NCBI GenBank assembly: GCA_016926625.1 | Contig: JAFGOE010000044.1 | Coordinates: 1-48,596 of the forward strand | DNA: 48,596 nt | Source: Candidatus Zhuqueibacterota bacterium | GTDB taxonomy: Bacteria > Zhuqueibacterota > Zhuqueibacteria > Thermofontimicrobiales > Thiofontviventaceae | Reading direction: 5' to 3' | Part shown: positions 17,614-26,291 of the stretch, piece after piece | Numbering within the stretch: position 1 is the stretch's first letter | Layout: each line of letters starts with the position of its first letter | The notes under the pieces: model-generated | Seen by the model: the letters and a program-made list of their open reading frames with translations, nothing else | What the model was told of the DNA's origin: nothing | The model's database searches: none | Made by a program: the position numbers and the translations under genes

Positions 17614-17632
17614 AGATTATGACGTATAATCT
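17614..17632. promoter_or_regulatory. Operator-like palindrome overlapping the GT9 promoter
   Basis: AGATTAT (17614-17620) and ATAATCT (17626-17632) form a perfect seven-base inverted repeat with a five-base centre. It covers the candidate -10 box of the GT9 gene, the position expected for a repressor site. It could also be a chance AT-rich palindrome. Confidence 0.35.
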
Positions 17633-17650
17633 GAACACCGGTCTTATCAA
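17623..17650 (-). promoter_or_regulatory. Putative promoter of the GT9-rsfS-argS genes
   Basis: On the minus strand TTGATA (17650-17645) is followed after 16 bases by TATACG (17628-17623). The -10 box is weaker than others here, consistent with a regulated promoter. It lies about 40 bases upstream of the GT9 start. Confidence 0.35.
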
Positions 17651-17660
17651 TATATACGAT

Positions 17661-18599
17661 TTAATATGACAGACGTTGAGTCTTAAACCAATCGATCGTA
17701 TAGCGCAGCCCTTGTTCGAGATCGACCTCAGGTTCCCAACGCAGTAATCGCTTCGCCTTACTTATATCGGGTTGCCTGACTTTCGGATCATCCACGGGTA
17801 AATCTTTATAGATAATCTTGCTCCTGCTCTGCGTCAAACGAACGACCTGCTCGGCCATTTCGCGTATCGTCATCTCATCCGGATTACCGATGTTAACGGG
17901 GTCGTTAATGTCTGACATTAAAAGACGATAAATGCCTTCGACAAGATCCGCGACATAGCAAAAGCTTCGTGTTTGAGCACCATCTCCGAACACGGTGATC
18001 GGTTCATTTTTCAAGGCCTGTGGTATAAATGTCGGGATAGCGCGCCCGTCGTTCGGCCTCATGCGGGGTCCGTATGTGTTAAAAATACGGACGATCTTTG
18101 TATTCACCCCATGATATCGGTGATACGCCATGGTGAGTGCCTCGGCGAATCGTTTTGCCTCGTCATAAACGCCGCGAGGGCCGACCGGATTGACATGTCC
18201 CCAATAGTCCTCATGCTGCGGATGGATCAGCGGATCACCGTATACTTCCGACGTCGATGCGAGTAAAAAAGTAGCTTTCTTTGATAAAGCCAGTCCCAAT
18301 GCTTTATGAGTACCCAATGCGCCCACTTTAAGGGTTTGAATCGGAAGCTGAAGGTAATCGAGCGGACTCGCAGGTGACGCGAAATGTAAGACGTAATCGA
18401 TCTCACCGGCGATGTAAATATATTCGGTCACATCGTATTTAATGAATTTAAAATTTTCACACTGTAAATGTTCGATATTCGCGATCGTTCCTGTCAACAA
18501 ATTATCCATTGCGATCACCTGATGACCTTTGTTGAGCAGGAATTCGCACAGATGAGAACCAAGGAAACCGGCTCCCCCTGTAACGAGCGTTCTTGGCAT
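17661..18599 (-). CDS. UDP-glucuronate decarboxylase-like NAD-dependent epimerase/dehydratase
   Basis: The 312-residue extended short-chain dehydrogenase has the NAD-binding [12 protein letters not shown] (residues 6-17), [11 protein letters not shown] near 72-82, STSEVYGDP near 115-123, catalytic YDEAK near 145-149, and [17 protein letters not shown] near 173-189. The ASPASPxxY block and the RMRPNDGR wording are those of UDP-xylose synthases (UDP-glucuronate decarboxylases), which make UDP-xylose for surface polysaccharide. AGGAGG lies upstream of the ATG. It neighbours the GT9 gene and has its own promoter candidate. Other sugar-nucleotide epimerases share the fold, so the reaction is likely rather than certain. 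Confidence 0.9.
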   Translation of the reverse strand: MPRTLVTGGAGFLGSHLCEFLLNKGHQVIAMDNLLTGTIANIEHLQCENFKFIKYDVTEYIYIAGEIDYVLHFASPASPLDYLQLPIQTLKVGALGTHKALGLALSKKATFLLASTSEVYGDPLIHPQHEDYWGHVNPVGPRGVYDEAKRFAEALTMAYHRYHGVNTKIVRIFNTYGPRMRPNDGRAIPTFIPQALKNEPITVFGDGAQTRSFCYVADLVEGIYRLLMSDINDPVNIGNPDEMTIREMAEQVVRLTQSRSKIIYKDLPVDDPKVRQPDISKAKRLLRWEPEVDLEQGLRYTIDWFKTQRLSY

Positions 18600-18637
18600 G
18601 ATCTAAAATCCTCCTGTTGTAGTTTCAAAATTGCCAA

Positions 18638-18666
18638 AATATATTATTTAACGAGATATGATTGAA
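18638..18666 (-). promoter_or_regulatory. Putative promoter of the UDP-glucuronate decarboxylase-like gene
   Basis: On the minus strand TTCAAT (18666-18661) precedes TATATT (18643-18638) by 17 bases, about 40 bases before the start codon. The -10 matches the local consensus exactly; the -35 is weak. Confidence 0.35.
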
Positions 18667-18765
18667 AGAACAGAAAAGCGCTATAGATCGATCAACAGCA
18701 AGCGGTCGATCCAAAACCGCTTATCATGTACGCTGTATAATGAAAACATATCATAGCTCAATGGA

Positions 18766-19776
18766 TTAATTTACCAAAAATTTATCAACTAATCCACTGG
18801 ACACTTTATACACTAAACTATCGTTTTTTTCATAGATAATGATCCCTTCAATTTCCGGCAGCCGTTCGATAAATCCCAGCCCGGCATCCGGACCCAGAAC
18901 GAATACGGCTGTAGCGAAGGCATCTGCAACCATCAAGTTCTCTGACACAATCGTTACGCTCACACACTTGTCTGCAGGGTATCCTGTCTTCGGATCGACG
19001 ATGTGATGATATCGTACCGAATCGCTGATAAAAAATCGTTCATAATCTCCGGAGGTTGCAACACTACCCGTATCCATCTGGAATCTTCCAAATAATTTTT
19101 CTCTTTTCCGTGGATGCCGAATCCAGACACTCCGCTTATTCTCCGTCATGGGGCCGCATATCGTTCTGATATCTCCCCCTGCGTTGATCATCGCATCGGT
19201 GATCCCGTTCTTTACCAGTGACGACATCGCTCGATCGACGACATATCCCTTAGCAATGCCACCGAGGTCAATTTTCATGTCTTTCTTTAGAAATTTCACT
19301 TTATTGTTCTTAATCTCGAGGAAATTATAACCCGTCCGTGAGAGGGCACTGCGAATAGCGCTCTCCTCAGGTACATTCGGCACATCACCTCCGAAATTCC
19401 AGGCATCGAGAACCGGAGCGATCGTGATATCAAACGCACCATTGCTTAACTCGGATACGTGGATGCTGGTTGTTAACAAGTTTACCAGTCCCGTATCCAA
19501 TGGAACAGCGGTTTTATACGCGTTATTATTGATGTAGGTGACATAGGAGAATTCATTGTAATTATTATACAGACTATCCAGATAAGCGATCTCGATGAAT
19601 GCCGCGTCAATTAGCGCGGTGACTTCCTCTTCGGAAATGTCCTGATCATAGACCGAAATTTCTACCAGAGTATCCATCAAAAACTTTGTCTTAACAATCG
19701 GTTGGAGAGAATCCTGCCCACCGCATACACAGAAGATGAGTAATAAAGTCGATAAAAATATGTATTTTCTGATCAT
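18766..19776 (-). CDS. apbE: FAD:protein FMN transferase (ApbE), lipoprotein
   Basis: The 336-residue protein transfers FMN from FAD onto threonine of target flavoproteins such as Rnf/Nqr subunits. It has an N-terminal hydrophobic segment ending in a Cys-containing lipobox (LLIFCVCGG, about residues 12-20), so it is probably a periplasm-facing lipoprotein. ApbE blocks include FLMDTLVEISVY near 33-44, DLGGIAKGYVVDRA near 170-183, NAGGDIRT near 197-204, and the metal-binding ADAFATAVFVLG near 286-297. Its ATG follows the stop of the polyprenyl synthase gene with no gap, so the two form an operon. No flavinylation target is in the window. Confidence 0.93.
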   Translation of the reverse strand: MIRKYIFLSTLLLIFCVCGGQDSLQPIVKTKFLMDTLVEISVYDQDISEEEVTALIDAAFIEIAYLDSLYNNYNEFSYVTYINNNAYKTAVPLDTGLVNLLTTSIHVSELSNGAFDITIAPVLDAWNFGGDVPNVPEESAIRSALSRTGYNFLEIKNNKVKFLKKDMKIDLGGIAKGYVVDRAMSSLVKNGITDAMINAGGDIRTICGPMTENKRSVWIRHPRKREKLFGRFQMDTGSVATSGDYERFFISDSVRYHHIVDPKTGYPADKCVSVTIVSENLMVADAFATAVFVLGPDAGLGFIERLPEIEGIIIYEKNDSLVYKVSSGLVDKFLVN

Positions 19777-20751
19777 CTAATTTTCCCGATTTAAAATAAA
19801 TAAAGACAGCTCGTGCAGGGAACGTTTGTAGATTGAATCCTCATACATCTTAAGGTGATCTAGTGCACGGTTTACATGGTCCTCGGCGACTCTCATCGCA
19901 TGTTCCATACCACCGTTGTCCGCAATAAAGGTTCGTAGTTCATTAATTTCATCAGGACTTAATTTTCTTTCCATCAGCTTAACAGTGCGATCATGATCCT
20001 TCTTTTTCGAATGCTTAAGGCTATATAAGAGTGGAAGAGTAATCGTATTTCCAATAATATCCTTAGCAACAGGCTTTCCCAGCGTCTTTTCGATACCCAT
20101 CAGATCGAGGAGATCGTCTTTGATCTGAAAAGCAATACCCAGTAGCTCACCGAACATTTTCATGTGACGTACGTGATCTCGATTCGCCGTGTTCGATGTC
20201 AAGGCTCCTATTTCACATGAGGCGGAAATCAACGAAGCGGTCTTGTTGCGAATCAAGGTATAATACATTTCTTCTTCTATCTCAAAATTATTGCTGTACT
20301 GAAGCTGCAACAACTCACCCTGACTCATCTTTCTGGTGACTTCCACGATAACTCGCGTGACCTCAGTATTACTTAACTCATGGAGGCTTAACAGTATCGA
20401 TGAAAAAATAAAATCGCCCACCAGGATCGATATCTTATTATTCCATATCGAATTAACTGAACGCGCTCCTCGTCGCATGTCAGAATCATCGACAACGTCA
20501 TCGTGGATTAGAGTCGCGGTGTGCAATAATTCAATTAAAGCCGCAGTCCTGATCGAAGCCGGAGTGATGCCCCCCTGAATTCCACTGCATAAGAGTAGAA
20601 TCAAGGATCTGATTCGTTTACCCTTTAACGATATGATGTGGTCGGAGATTTCTGAGATCAATTGAACGTCAGAATCCATCAGATGCTGATACTCATCCTC
20701 CACCTGCTCAAGCTCCCGCATCACGGGCTCACGAATTTCGTCTAACGACAC
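19777..20751 (-). CDS. ispB: Polyprenyl diphosphate synthase (trans-isoprenyl)
   Basis: The 324-residue enzyme elongates isoprenoid diphosphates with isopentenyl diphosphate. The first aspartate-rich motif LIHDDVVDDSDMRRG (near residues 88-102), the KGKRIRS region near 43-50 and the second motif QIKDDLLDLMG near 206-216 are intact. Small residues before the first Asp motif suggest a long-chain product (quinone side chain), which fits octaprenyl-type synthases, but chain length is not determinable. The start is GTG at 20751 with ACGGAG seven bases before it; a nearby ATG is out of frame. It has a good promoter upstream and directly abuts apbE. Confidence 0.92.
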   Translation of the reverse strand: MSLDEIREPVMRELEQVEDEYQHLMDSDVQLISEISDHIISLKGKRIRSLILLLCSGIQGGITPASIRTAALIELLHTATLIHDDVVDDSDMRRGARSVNSIWNNKISILVGDFIFSSILLSLHELSNTEVTRVIVEVTRKMSQGELLQLQYSNNFEIEEEMYYTLIRNKTASLISASCEIGALTSNTANRDHVRHMKMFGELLGIAFQIKDDLLDLMGIEKTLGKPVAKDIIGNTITLPLLYSLKHSKKKDHDRTVKLMERKLSPDEINELRTFIADNGGMEHAMRVAEDHVNRALDHLKMYEDSIYKRSLHELSLFILNREN

Positions 20752-20799
20752 GCATTGCTCCGTAATTTACTTCAAGATAATGAATAGTGTTAAATTTTT

Positions 20800-20828
20800 A
20801 AGATACGCATAAAAATATTTATTGTCAA
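20800..20828 (-). promoter_or_regulatory. Putative sigma70-like promoter of the polyprenyl synthase-apbE operon
   Basis: On the minus strand a consensus TTGACA (20828-20823) precedes TATCTT (20805-20800) by 17 bases. The predicted leader is about 40 bases. Confidence 0.55.
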
Positions 20829-20939
20829 TTAAAAATTCAGACGCCTAGAAAATTTGATAATGGAATATTATTTTATCAGGTCAGTCGCTGCAAATATAGT
20901 GCTTGAATTGATTGACACCAGGTGTGAATGATAAATCAC

Positions 20940-20968
20940 TTGCAAATTACGGTATTTTTTCATATAAA
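20940..20968 (+). promoter_or_regulatory. Putative promoter of the propeller-transglutaminase gene
   Basis: TTGCAA (20940-20945) and TATAAA (20963-20968) are 17 bases apart, about 33 bases before the ATG at 21002. A second TTGACA at 20912 has no matching -10. Confidence 0.45.
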
Positions 20969-21001
20969 TAAGATATGAATACGATAAAATCGAGGTGAAC
21001 C

Positions 21002-22612
21002 ATGAAAAAGCTGTTTGTATCTATCGGGTTATTAATGCTGTTGATGGCGAGTCATGTTTATTCTGCCATCAATGATGTGGAATTCGAAAAACCATGTACA
21101 CATCATTTCATAACAGGACTTGCATTTGATGGTCAGCACCTGTGGTATGCTGATCGGCAGACGGACACGTTGTATCAAGTTGATACCGTTTCAGACATCA
21201 TTCACCGTAAAATCCCTTCTCCGGGTTACAGTCCAACGGGTCTGACCTGGGACGGGACGCATTTGTGGTGCATCGACGACAAAGAGGGGTACCTGTATCG
21301 AATTGATATCAGCACAGGTGTAGCTGATCGAGTGGTTGAATCCTATACCAAAAATCCAAAAGACCTTGCCTGGGATGGCACCAACCTGTGGGTGGTTGAT
21401 GACAGGCTGGATCTTATCATGAGCCTCGATCCGGAAGATGGTATGATGATCACCCATATCCCGACGCCCTCGATGAATGCCGACGGCCTCACCTTCGATG
21501 GCAAATATCTGTGGGTCACAGACCGCATTGATGATATGATCTACCGGGTCGACCCGGTTACAGGTATGGTGGTGATGCACTTATCGGCACCTCATCACCA
21601 TGCTCGGGGTCTTGCATGGGACGGCAAGGCGATTTGGAACGCAGATTATGAATCCGACAGGCTTTACCGCATCAACATTGACGCAGCGGATTACATGGTT
21701 CAATCCGATGGAAAGGAATTAAATCTGGATAATTATTTCGAATTCCGAAATTACGGACCGGATCAGGTCATTGCTCTTGATGTATATATCGCTGTACCGA
21801 CGGATAGGGACAATCAACGGCTGATAGCTCCTCCCCGATTCGAACCAGCGCCAGTCGATTTCGTCACCGATGAATGGGGACAGCGGTTCGCGCACTATCG
21901 AATCGCTGAACTAAACAGCGGTGAGGTATTTCGGGCTAAAATGATCATAGCTGCTGAGGTAATGGCTGTACGATATCATGTCGATCCGGATAAAGTTGGT
22001 TCATTGAAAGAAATCCCTGGCGATATTAAAGAAAAATATCTCGTCGATGGAAAAAAAATACTGATCAATGATCCCTATATTAAAAAGTTGTCCAAGGAGA
22101 TTGTTGGGAACGAAACGAACCCATACTGGATCGCCCGAAAAATTTATCAGTACCTGATCGACCATTTGAGCTATAATCTTAAACCAGTGGGTGGCTGGAA
22201 TACGGCGCCGACGGTGCTGAAACGTGGCACCGCGTCATGTTCAGAATATTCATTTAGTCTGATCTCTTTATGTCGCGCTAATGGGGTGCCGGCACGATAT
22301 GTGGGAGCAGTATCGTTGCGCGGCGATGATGCCAGCATGGATGATGTGTTCCATCGCTGGTGCGAAGTGTACCTGCCCAATTACGGCTGGATTCCGTTCG
22401 ATGCGAATAAAGGCGATCATACTCTGCCGGGCCGACAAGCGACCGGCATCGGTGACATCGCCGCACGTTATATCATCACGACCACCAGCGGAGGCAGCTC
22501 GGGATTTATGGATTGGACGTATAATTACAATTTTCACTGGAAATCGCAGGGAAAATGCAGGATCTATGCTGATTATTATAGTGAATGGAGTCCTTTACAT
22601 ACCGGGAAATGA
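21002..22612 (+). CDS. Exported beta-propeller and transglutaminase-like cysteine protease fusion
   Basis: The 536-residue protein has a signal peptide (about 1-23), then five tandem propeller-like repeats of some 42 residues (about 35-235), each with a GL.WDG..LW..D core and an L.R.D strand. A beta-sandwich-like linker follows, then a transglutaminase-like core with Cys413 in GTASCSEYSFSL, His451 in HRWCEVYLP and Asp467 in PFDANKGD, so the catalytic triad is complete. Such cores in bacteria are usually proteases or peptide-bond-modifying enzymes. Five repeats are too few for a closed six- or seven-blade propeller unless the region completes them. GAGGTG five bases upstream supports the start. 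There is no type IX tail. Confidence 0.82.
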   Translation: MKKLFVSIGLLMLLMASHVYSAINDVEFEKPCTHHFITGLAFDGQHLWYADRQTDTLYQVDTVSDIIHRKIPSPGYSPTGLTWDGTHLWCIDDKEGYLYRIDISTGVADRVVESYTKNPKDLAWDGTNLWVVDDRLDLIMSLDPEDGMMITHIPTPSMNADGLTFDGKYLWVTDRIDDMIYRVDPVTGMVVMHLSAPHHHARGLAWDGKAIWNADYESDRLYRINIDAADYMVQSDGKELNLDNYFEFRNYGPDQVIALDVYIAVPTDRDNQRLIAPPRFEPAPVDFVTDEWGQRFAHYRIAELNSGEVFRAKMIIAAEVMAVRYHVDPDKVGSLKEIPGDIKEKYLVDGKKILINDPYIKKLSKEIVGNETNPYWIARKIYQYLIDHLSYNLKPVGGWNTAPTVLKRGTASCSEYSFSLISLCRANGVPARYVGAVSLRGDDASMDDVFHRWCEVYLPNYGWIPFDANKGDHTLPGRQATGIGDIAARYIITTTSGGSSGFMDWTYNYNFHWKSQGKCRIYADYYSEWSPLHTGK

Positions 22613-22864
22613 TGCTTATCCAGATGCCACTTTGCTCCTGCTATATTTAGTAAGTACCCTTAAGCAGGAGGAAATGGCACCAGGTCCCATGGCGCAAAGC
22701 GAAATGTAATCATAACGCGGCTGCTCAACATGAATCGGTAATCACCTGAAGTTATGAATAAGGATGTAAATCGCGCACAACGGGGTTTTAAGTAATGCAG
22801 GCTCACTCTATACCAAAATCATTTGGAGAAGTTAATCGATAGTCATATCCATTGAAATTAGTTG
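22613..22864. other. Intergenic region with a hairpin over a strong ribosome binding site and an 11-codon frame
   Basis: Between two convergent genes, CTCCTGC (22635-22641) can pair with GCAGGAG (22664-22670). The latter is part of an ideal AGGAGG, followed at 22674 by ATG and an 11-codon frame ending at 22709. The frame may be decorative; nothing else is visible here and no clear terminator was found. Confidence 0.25.
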
Positions 22865-24313
22865 CTATAGATGAGCTATTCGTTTATGGAGAAGTTCGGT
22901 ATCTGAAATGTAAAGGGATATTTTTTCCAACAGTTCGTCGGGCGACGAGTACCACGAGGGGCTGATATGAGAAATATTATCTTTATTGAGCCATATCCAG
23001 CGCCAGAATATTTCAATTTGTTCGACGGAGTACTCGCTCTCAATCTCAGACCGTTCATCGTAAAACATCGAGGCAAGGGCTTCGCACGACTGCAGGTCGT
23101 CGGCGTGACGTTGCAGGCGGCGCAGATACATCCGATCGGCTTTTTTTATGAAAAACACGGCGATAAAATCGGGTTCCAGGGCTGGTAAGAATACGATCAA
23201 ATCCTCTTTCTCAATGTGAAGTGAATGATCTGTGTCAACTGCTATCTGTCGATTGATTTCAGGCTGATAAGAGTGAATATATTGATTTTCCAGTAACAGG
23301 GCCTCCAACTCAGAACCGGTCTCTTCATAGGTCAATTCAAACAGCATGCCGAATATCATATCTATTTTTTTGTCGGTCACTGATCGTTTGATAAAATAGC
23401 TCTGCAATCTGTTTCTTAGATTTTTTGCCTTTCCCACATAGAAAACACTACCATTGCTGGACCGCATCAGATAAACTCCAGGATTTTGAGGGATATCCTT
23501 AAGATAGGACTCATCGAAATTAAATTGATTGAAGTCGATATAGCTATTTTTTTCATCCACAAACTCTTCGAGCTGTGCACGGGTCGTTATATTCAATGAT
23601 GATAATTTTTCTATCATCTTCATGATAATCGCCCAGCGGAGTTGGAGTCGTTCGTTTAAATCCGGATTTTCCGTATGCTGAATTTCAAGCGCATCGAGAA
23701 TAGCCTCGAACGAATTCATGTTAATATGGGGATCAATGCCCTTTAAGATCTGTCCCAATGAAAACGATTGAATCTCCAGTTCCATACCGATTCGTTTTCT
23801 GAACAGTTGATTAAGCATAGTTACAAAACGCGCCGGCGCCGTGTGGATAAGTATGGATTGGTCGAGGGAGTTAAAAATAGTCGCCAGATTTGCAGGCGTC
23901 GTGCGTTCGACGTCGAGGTATTCTTTCTGCTTCTCGATCTGCCCCTGCATTTTTTCGGATAAATCGAAAGGGTAGTCTATTTCGCATATTTTTTGGAATA
24001 TGAGATCTGTATTTTTACATACCAAAACACCAATGAGCGAGGGGATGGTACGTTTCGCGTCCAACTGGATGTAATCTGCGTCAACCACTGCAATCTGAAC
24101 TTCGGCTAATGAGATCGTCTCCATCTTTTTGTTGATATTCCAGAGGTTATCGCGATCACGAATAAACCTTGAATCACCCGACATCATCTGTTCCACGATA
24201 TCGAGCATCTGCTTCGGATAGTCGGTACGTATATGGAAAAACTCCCGAATAATTTCGTCTGAATCAATACCACCGGATTTGGCTTTGATATACTGATAGA
24301 TCTTATCTTTCAT
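22865..24313 (-). CDS. GIY-YIG nuclease fused to a degenerate DEDDh exonuclease-like domain
   Basis: The 482-residue protein has an N-terminal helical winged-helix-like part (1-65), a region (about 70-240) that follows the layout of DnaQ-type 3'-5' exonucleases, a linker, a UvrC-like GIY-YIG domain (277-355) and a C-terminal helical region. The nuclease looks active: PGVY, FYVGKAKNLRNRLQSYF and Glu in ETGSELEALLLEN are present. The exonuclease part keeps VVDAD (76-80) but lacks the later acidic and His residues: the AHN..FD block reads IHTAPARF and the HxAxxDA block reads NERLQLRWA. Exonuclease-GIY-YIG fusions are known alternatives to UvrC/Cho in DNA repair; this is an apparently decayed version. 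Confidence 0.8.
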   Translation of the reverse strand: MKDKIYQYIKAKSGGIDSDEIIREFFHIRTDYPKQMLDIVEQMMSGDSRFIRDRDNLWNINKKMETISLAEVQIAVVDADYIQLDAKRTIPSLIGVLVCKNTDLIFQKICEIDYPFDLSEKMQGQIEKQKEYLDVERTTPANLATIFNSLDQSILIHTAPARFVTMLNQLFRKRIGMELEIQSFSLGQILKGIDPHINMNSFEAILDALEIQHTENPDLNERLQLRWAIIMKMIEKLSSLNITTRAQLEEFVDEKNSYIDFNQFNFDESYLKDIPQNPGVYLMRSSNGSVFYVGKAKNLRNRLQSYFIKRSVTDKKIDMIFGMLFELTYEETGSELEALLLENQYIHSYQPEINRQIAVDTDHSLHIEKEDLIVFLPALEPDFIAVFFIKKADRMYLRRLQRHADDLQSCEALASMFYDERSEIESEYSVEQIEIFWRWIWLNKDNISHISPSWYSSPDELLEKISLYISDTELLHKRIAHL

Positions 24314-24344
24314 GAAATAGAGGTATCTTCTAAAATGATGTTAT

Positions 24345-24359
24345 GGGACGTCCCGGGAC
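24345..24359. promoter_or_regulatory. Two overlapping perfect palindromes upstream of the GIY-YIG gene
   Basis: GGGACGTCCC (24345-24354) and GTCCCGGGAC (24350-24359) overlap by five bases, about 30-45 bases before the start codon. The position suits a protein-binding site. No regulator is identified. Confidence 0.3.
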
Positions 24360-24457
24360 AAAAAATTAAGCATCACATACGAACCCTGTTGAGGCGAAAA
24401 TGGTTATTCTCAACTCGATCTGCGAAACTCTTTATATAATTTTATCAAGGGTAACAG

Positions 24458-26272
24458 TTAATTATCCCCCATCAAATCTTTCCAGTTTGCCACATTGACT
24501 TCAATGGTCGTATCAGATTGTACTTTAAACGTATAATTAGGTGGTACCAGGCCTTGTTCATTGACGGCTTCATTATCCCAATGACCTCGTGTGATCTTAT
24601 ATTCGACCATCATACCCTCATTCAACTTCACCTCTCTGGTCCAGGTTCTGTCGTGTTCTTCATATAATTTTATGGCACCCGGATTCCAGGAACCGAGATT
24701 GGAATGGTTTCCGGTAATATAGAGGTCATCGCCCTCCACGATTATTTTCGGGATCACCCGAAAATGGATCGTGCGGGTGGGAGCACGGTCGAACTCCAGA
24801 TTTAGATCGCTCAGCAGCTCGGCCGCCAGGTTATTTTCGGGATTCAAAATAAGCGATTTTTGCAGACAATCTATCGCCAGCTCGCCTTCGTCAATGAGAA
24901 GATAGATTTGAGCGAGATCATTATAGACCTGTACTGAATTAGGGAACGCAACGGTACATAGTCTCAAAATTTCGATTGCTTCCGGAATTTTTTCGAGATC
25001 CATTAATCGATGACTGAGATCTAATAGCTCATTTTCATCAATACGGTAATTCGAGTTTTTTTGTCCCAGGACACTGTAGAATTTGTCCCGCGCAGAACCC
25101 ATGTCAGAATTATTGATAATCTCCATCAACTCATTGGCGATAGATTTTTGAGGCATTTCAACAGATTTGCCTTTTAAGATATCATAGATCTTGAATGCGA
25201 GTTCACCGTCATTGATGCCCGGCATATTGCACAACTGGATCACTGTCGATTTTGATTCCGGATAGCGCAGTATAAAAGTCCTGTAGCCGAGCCAGCTTCC
25301 GCCATGAGCGAAAATTTTACCAGAATCAGTTGAAATGATGGACCAGCCGAAGCCGTAATCGGAAAAGGTAGAATCGTATAGCATAAATGGTGAGAACGCA
25401 CGCTGCAGCATCGTCTCACTTACCAATATGTCTGTGTACAGGGCCTGATCCCATTTAAACAGATCACGGACAGTCGATATCACCCCCCCATCGCCGTACA
25501 TCCCGTTTTGATAATGGAAGTCATACGATTCATAGCCTGTATGCAAATCGTTCAGGCGATAACCTTTTGCCCGTCTTGTCGCATCGAGAATTCCGGTGGA
25601 TCTGTTCACGTAGGAATCACTCATCTGCAAGGGTTTAAAGATCGCTTCCTTAATAAAATCCTGAAACTGCATCCCTGTCACTCGTTCCACAATCAATGCT
25701 AAAAGCATATACCCTGTGTCGCTGTATTCATAGCGCTGTCCCGCGAAAAAATTGGTCTGCGGTTCTAATTCGATTAAAAGTTTGAATGCATCCTCATTGC
25801 TCACGATGCTTCGTCTGTCTTTAAACTTATTTTCGATATCCCAATGTTCATCCAGCAACATACCGTAATCGGGTAAACCGGAGGTATGAGTTAACAAATG
25901 CTTGATTTGAATATATCGATAAGGTAGTTCAGGTAAATACTTTCTCACGTTTTCATTGATGGAAAGAGAATCTCTCTCATCCAGGATCATCATTGCCATC
26001 GCGGTAAACTGTTTCGATAGGGATGCCAATCGAAAACGATGATCTAACGTAAGCAGCTCATTCCGATTGAAGTCGGTATATCCCATCGCGCTCTCATATA
26101 TTTTTTGTCCGTTTTCAGCAACCAGGATACACCCGTTGAAGAGTCCGAGATGGTAATATCGACCGACTATCTCATTGATTTGTTCGATCTTCGATTTCCC
26201 GAAAATCGAATGAAATCCAATAAAGATAATGAGCATGATAAATAAGACTATTTTCCTCCCGCCGAATCTCAA
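24458..26272 (-). CDS. Exported serine hydrolase (beta-lactamase fold) with TPR and CBM20-like domains
   Basis: From a TTG start the 604-residue product has a signal peptide (about 1-25), then a class C beta-lactamase/esterase-type domain with Ser84-Leu-Ser-Lys87, YSD in place of YSN (near 185) and HGG (near 330). One or two TPR-like repeats follow (about 450-490), and the C-terminus (about 505-600) resembles a CBM20 starch-binding domain: FRVIPKIIVEGDDLYITGN, LGSWNPGAIKL, then YKITRG. I chose TTG at 26272 because AGGAG is eight bases upstream and the upstream extension would overlap the preceding gene by 74 bases. Activity could be esterase, peptidase or amidase. It follows a small membrane-protein gene in a likely operon. 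Confidence 0.85.
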   Translation of the reverse strand: MRFGGRKIVLFIMLIIFIGFHSIFGKSKIEQINEIVGRYYHLGLFNGCILVAENGQKIYESAMGYTDFNRNELLTLDHRFRLASLSKQFTAMAMMILDERDSLSINENVRKYLPELPYRYIQIKHLLTHTSGLPDYGMLLDEHWDIENKFKDRRSIVSNEDAFKLLIELEPQTNFFAGQRYEYSDTGYMLLALIVERVTGMQFQDFIKEAIFKPLQMSDSYVNRSTGILDATRRAKGYRLNDLHTGYESYDFHYQNGMYGDGGVISTVRDLFKWDQALYTDILVSETMLQRAFSPFMLYDSTFSDYGFGWSIISTDSGKIFAHGGSWLGYRTFILRYPESKSTVIQLCNMPGINDGELAFKIYDILKGKSVEMPQKSIANELMEIINNSDMGSARDKFYSVLGQKNSNYRIDENELLDLSHRLMDLEKIPEAIEILRLCTVAFPNSVQVYNDLAQIYLLIDEGELAIDCLQKSLILNPENNLAAELLSDLNLEFDRAPTRTIHFRVIPKIIVEGDDLYITGNHSNLGSWNPGAIKLYEEHDRTWTREVKLNEGMMVEYKITRGHWDNEAVNEQGLVPPNYTFKVQSDTTIEVNVANWKDLMGDN

Positions 26273-26291
26273 TTCTAGGACTCCTTTAGTT

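Noticed and set aside
22281..22709. 142-codon frame on the plus strand overlapping the transglutaminase gene end
   Set aside because: Most of it lies in another frame across the catalytic His/Asp region of the transglutaminase; only the last 11 codons have an independent start signal and are noted separately.
25675..25735. YSD in place of YSN in the serine hydrolase, considered as a sign of inactivation
   Set aside because: The YSD form is common in active esterase and amidase members of the beta-lactamase fold, and SxxK and HGG are intact.
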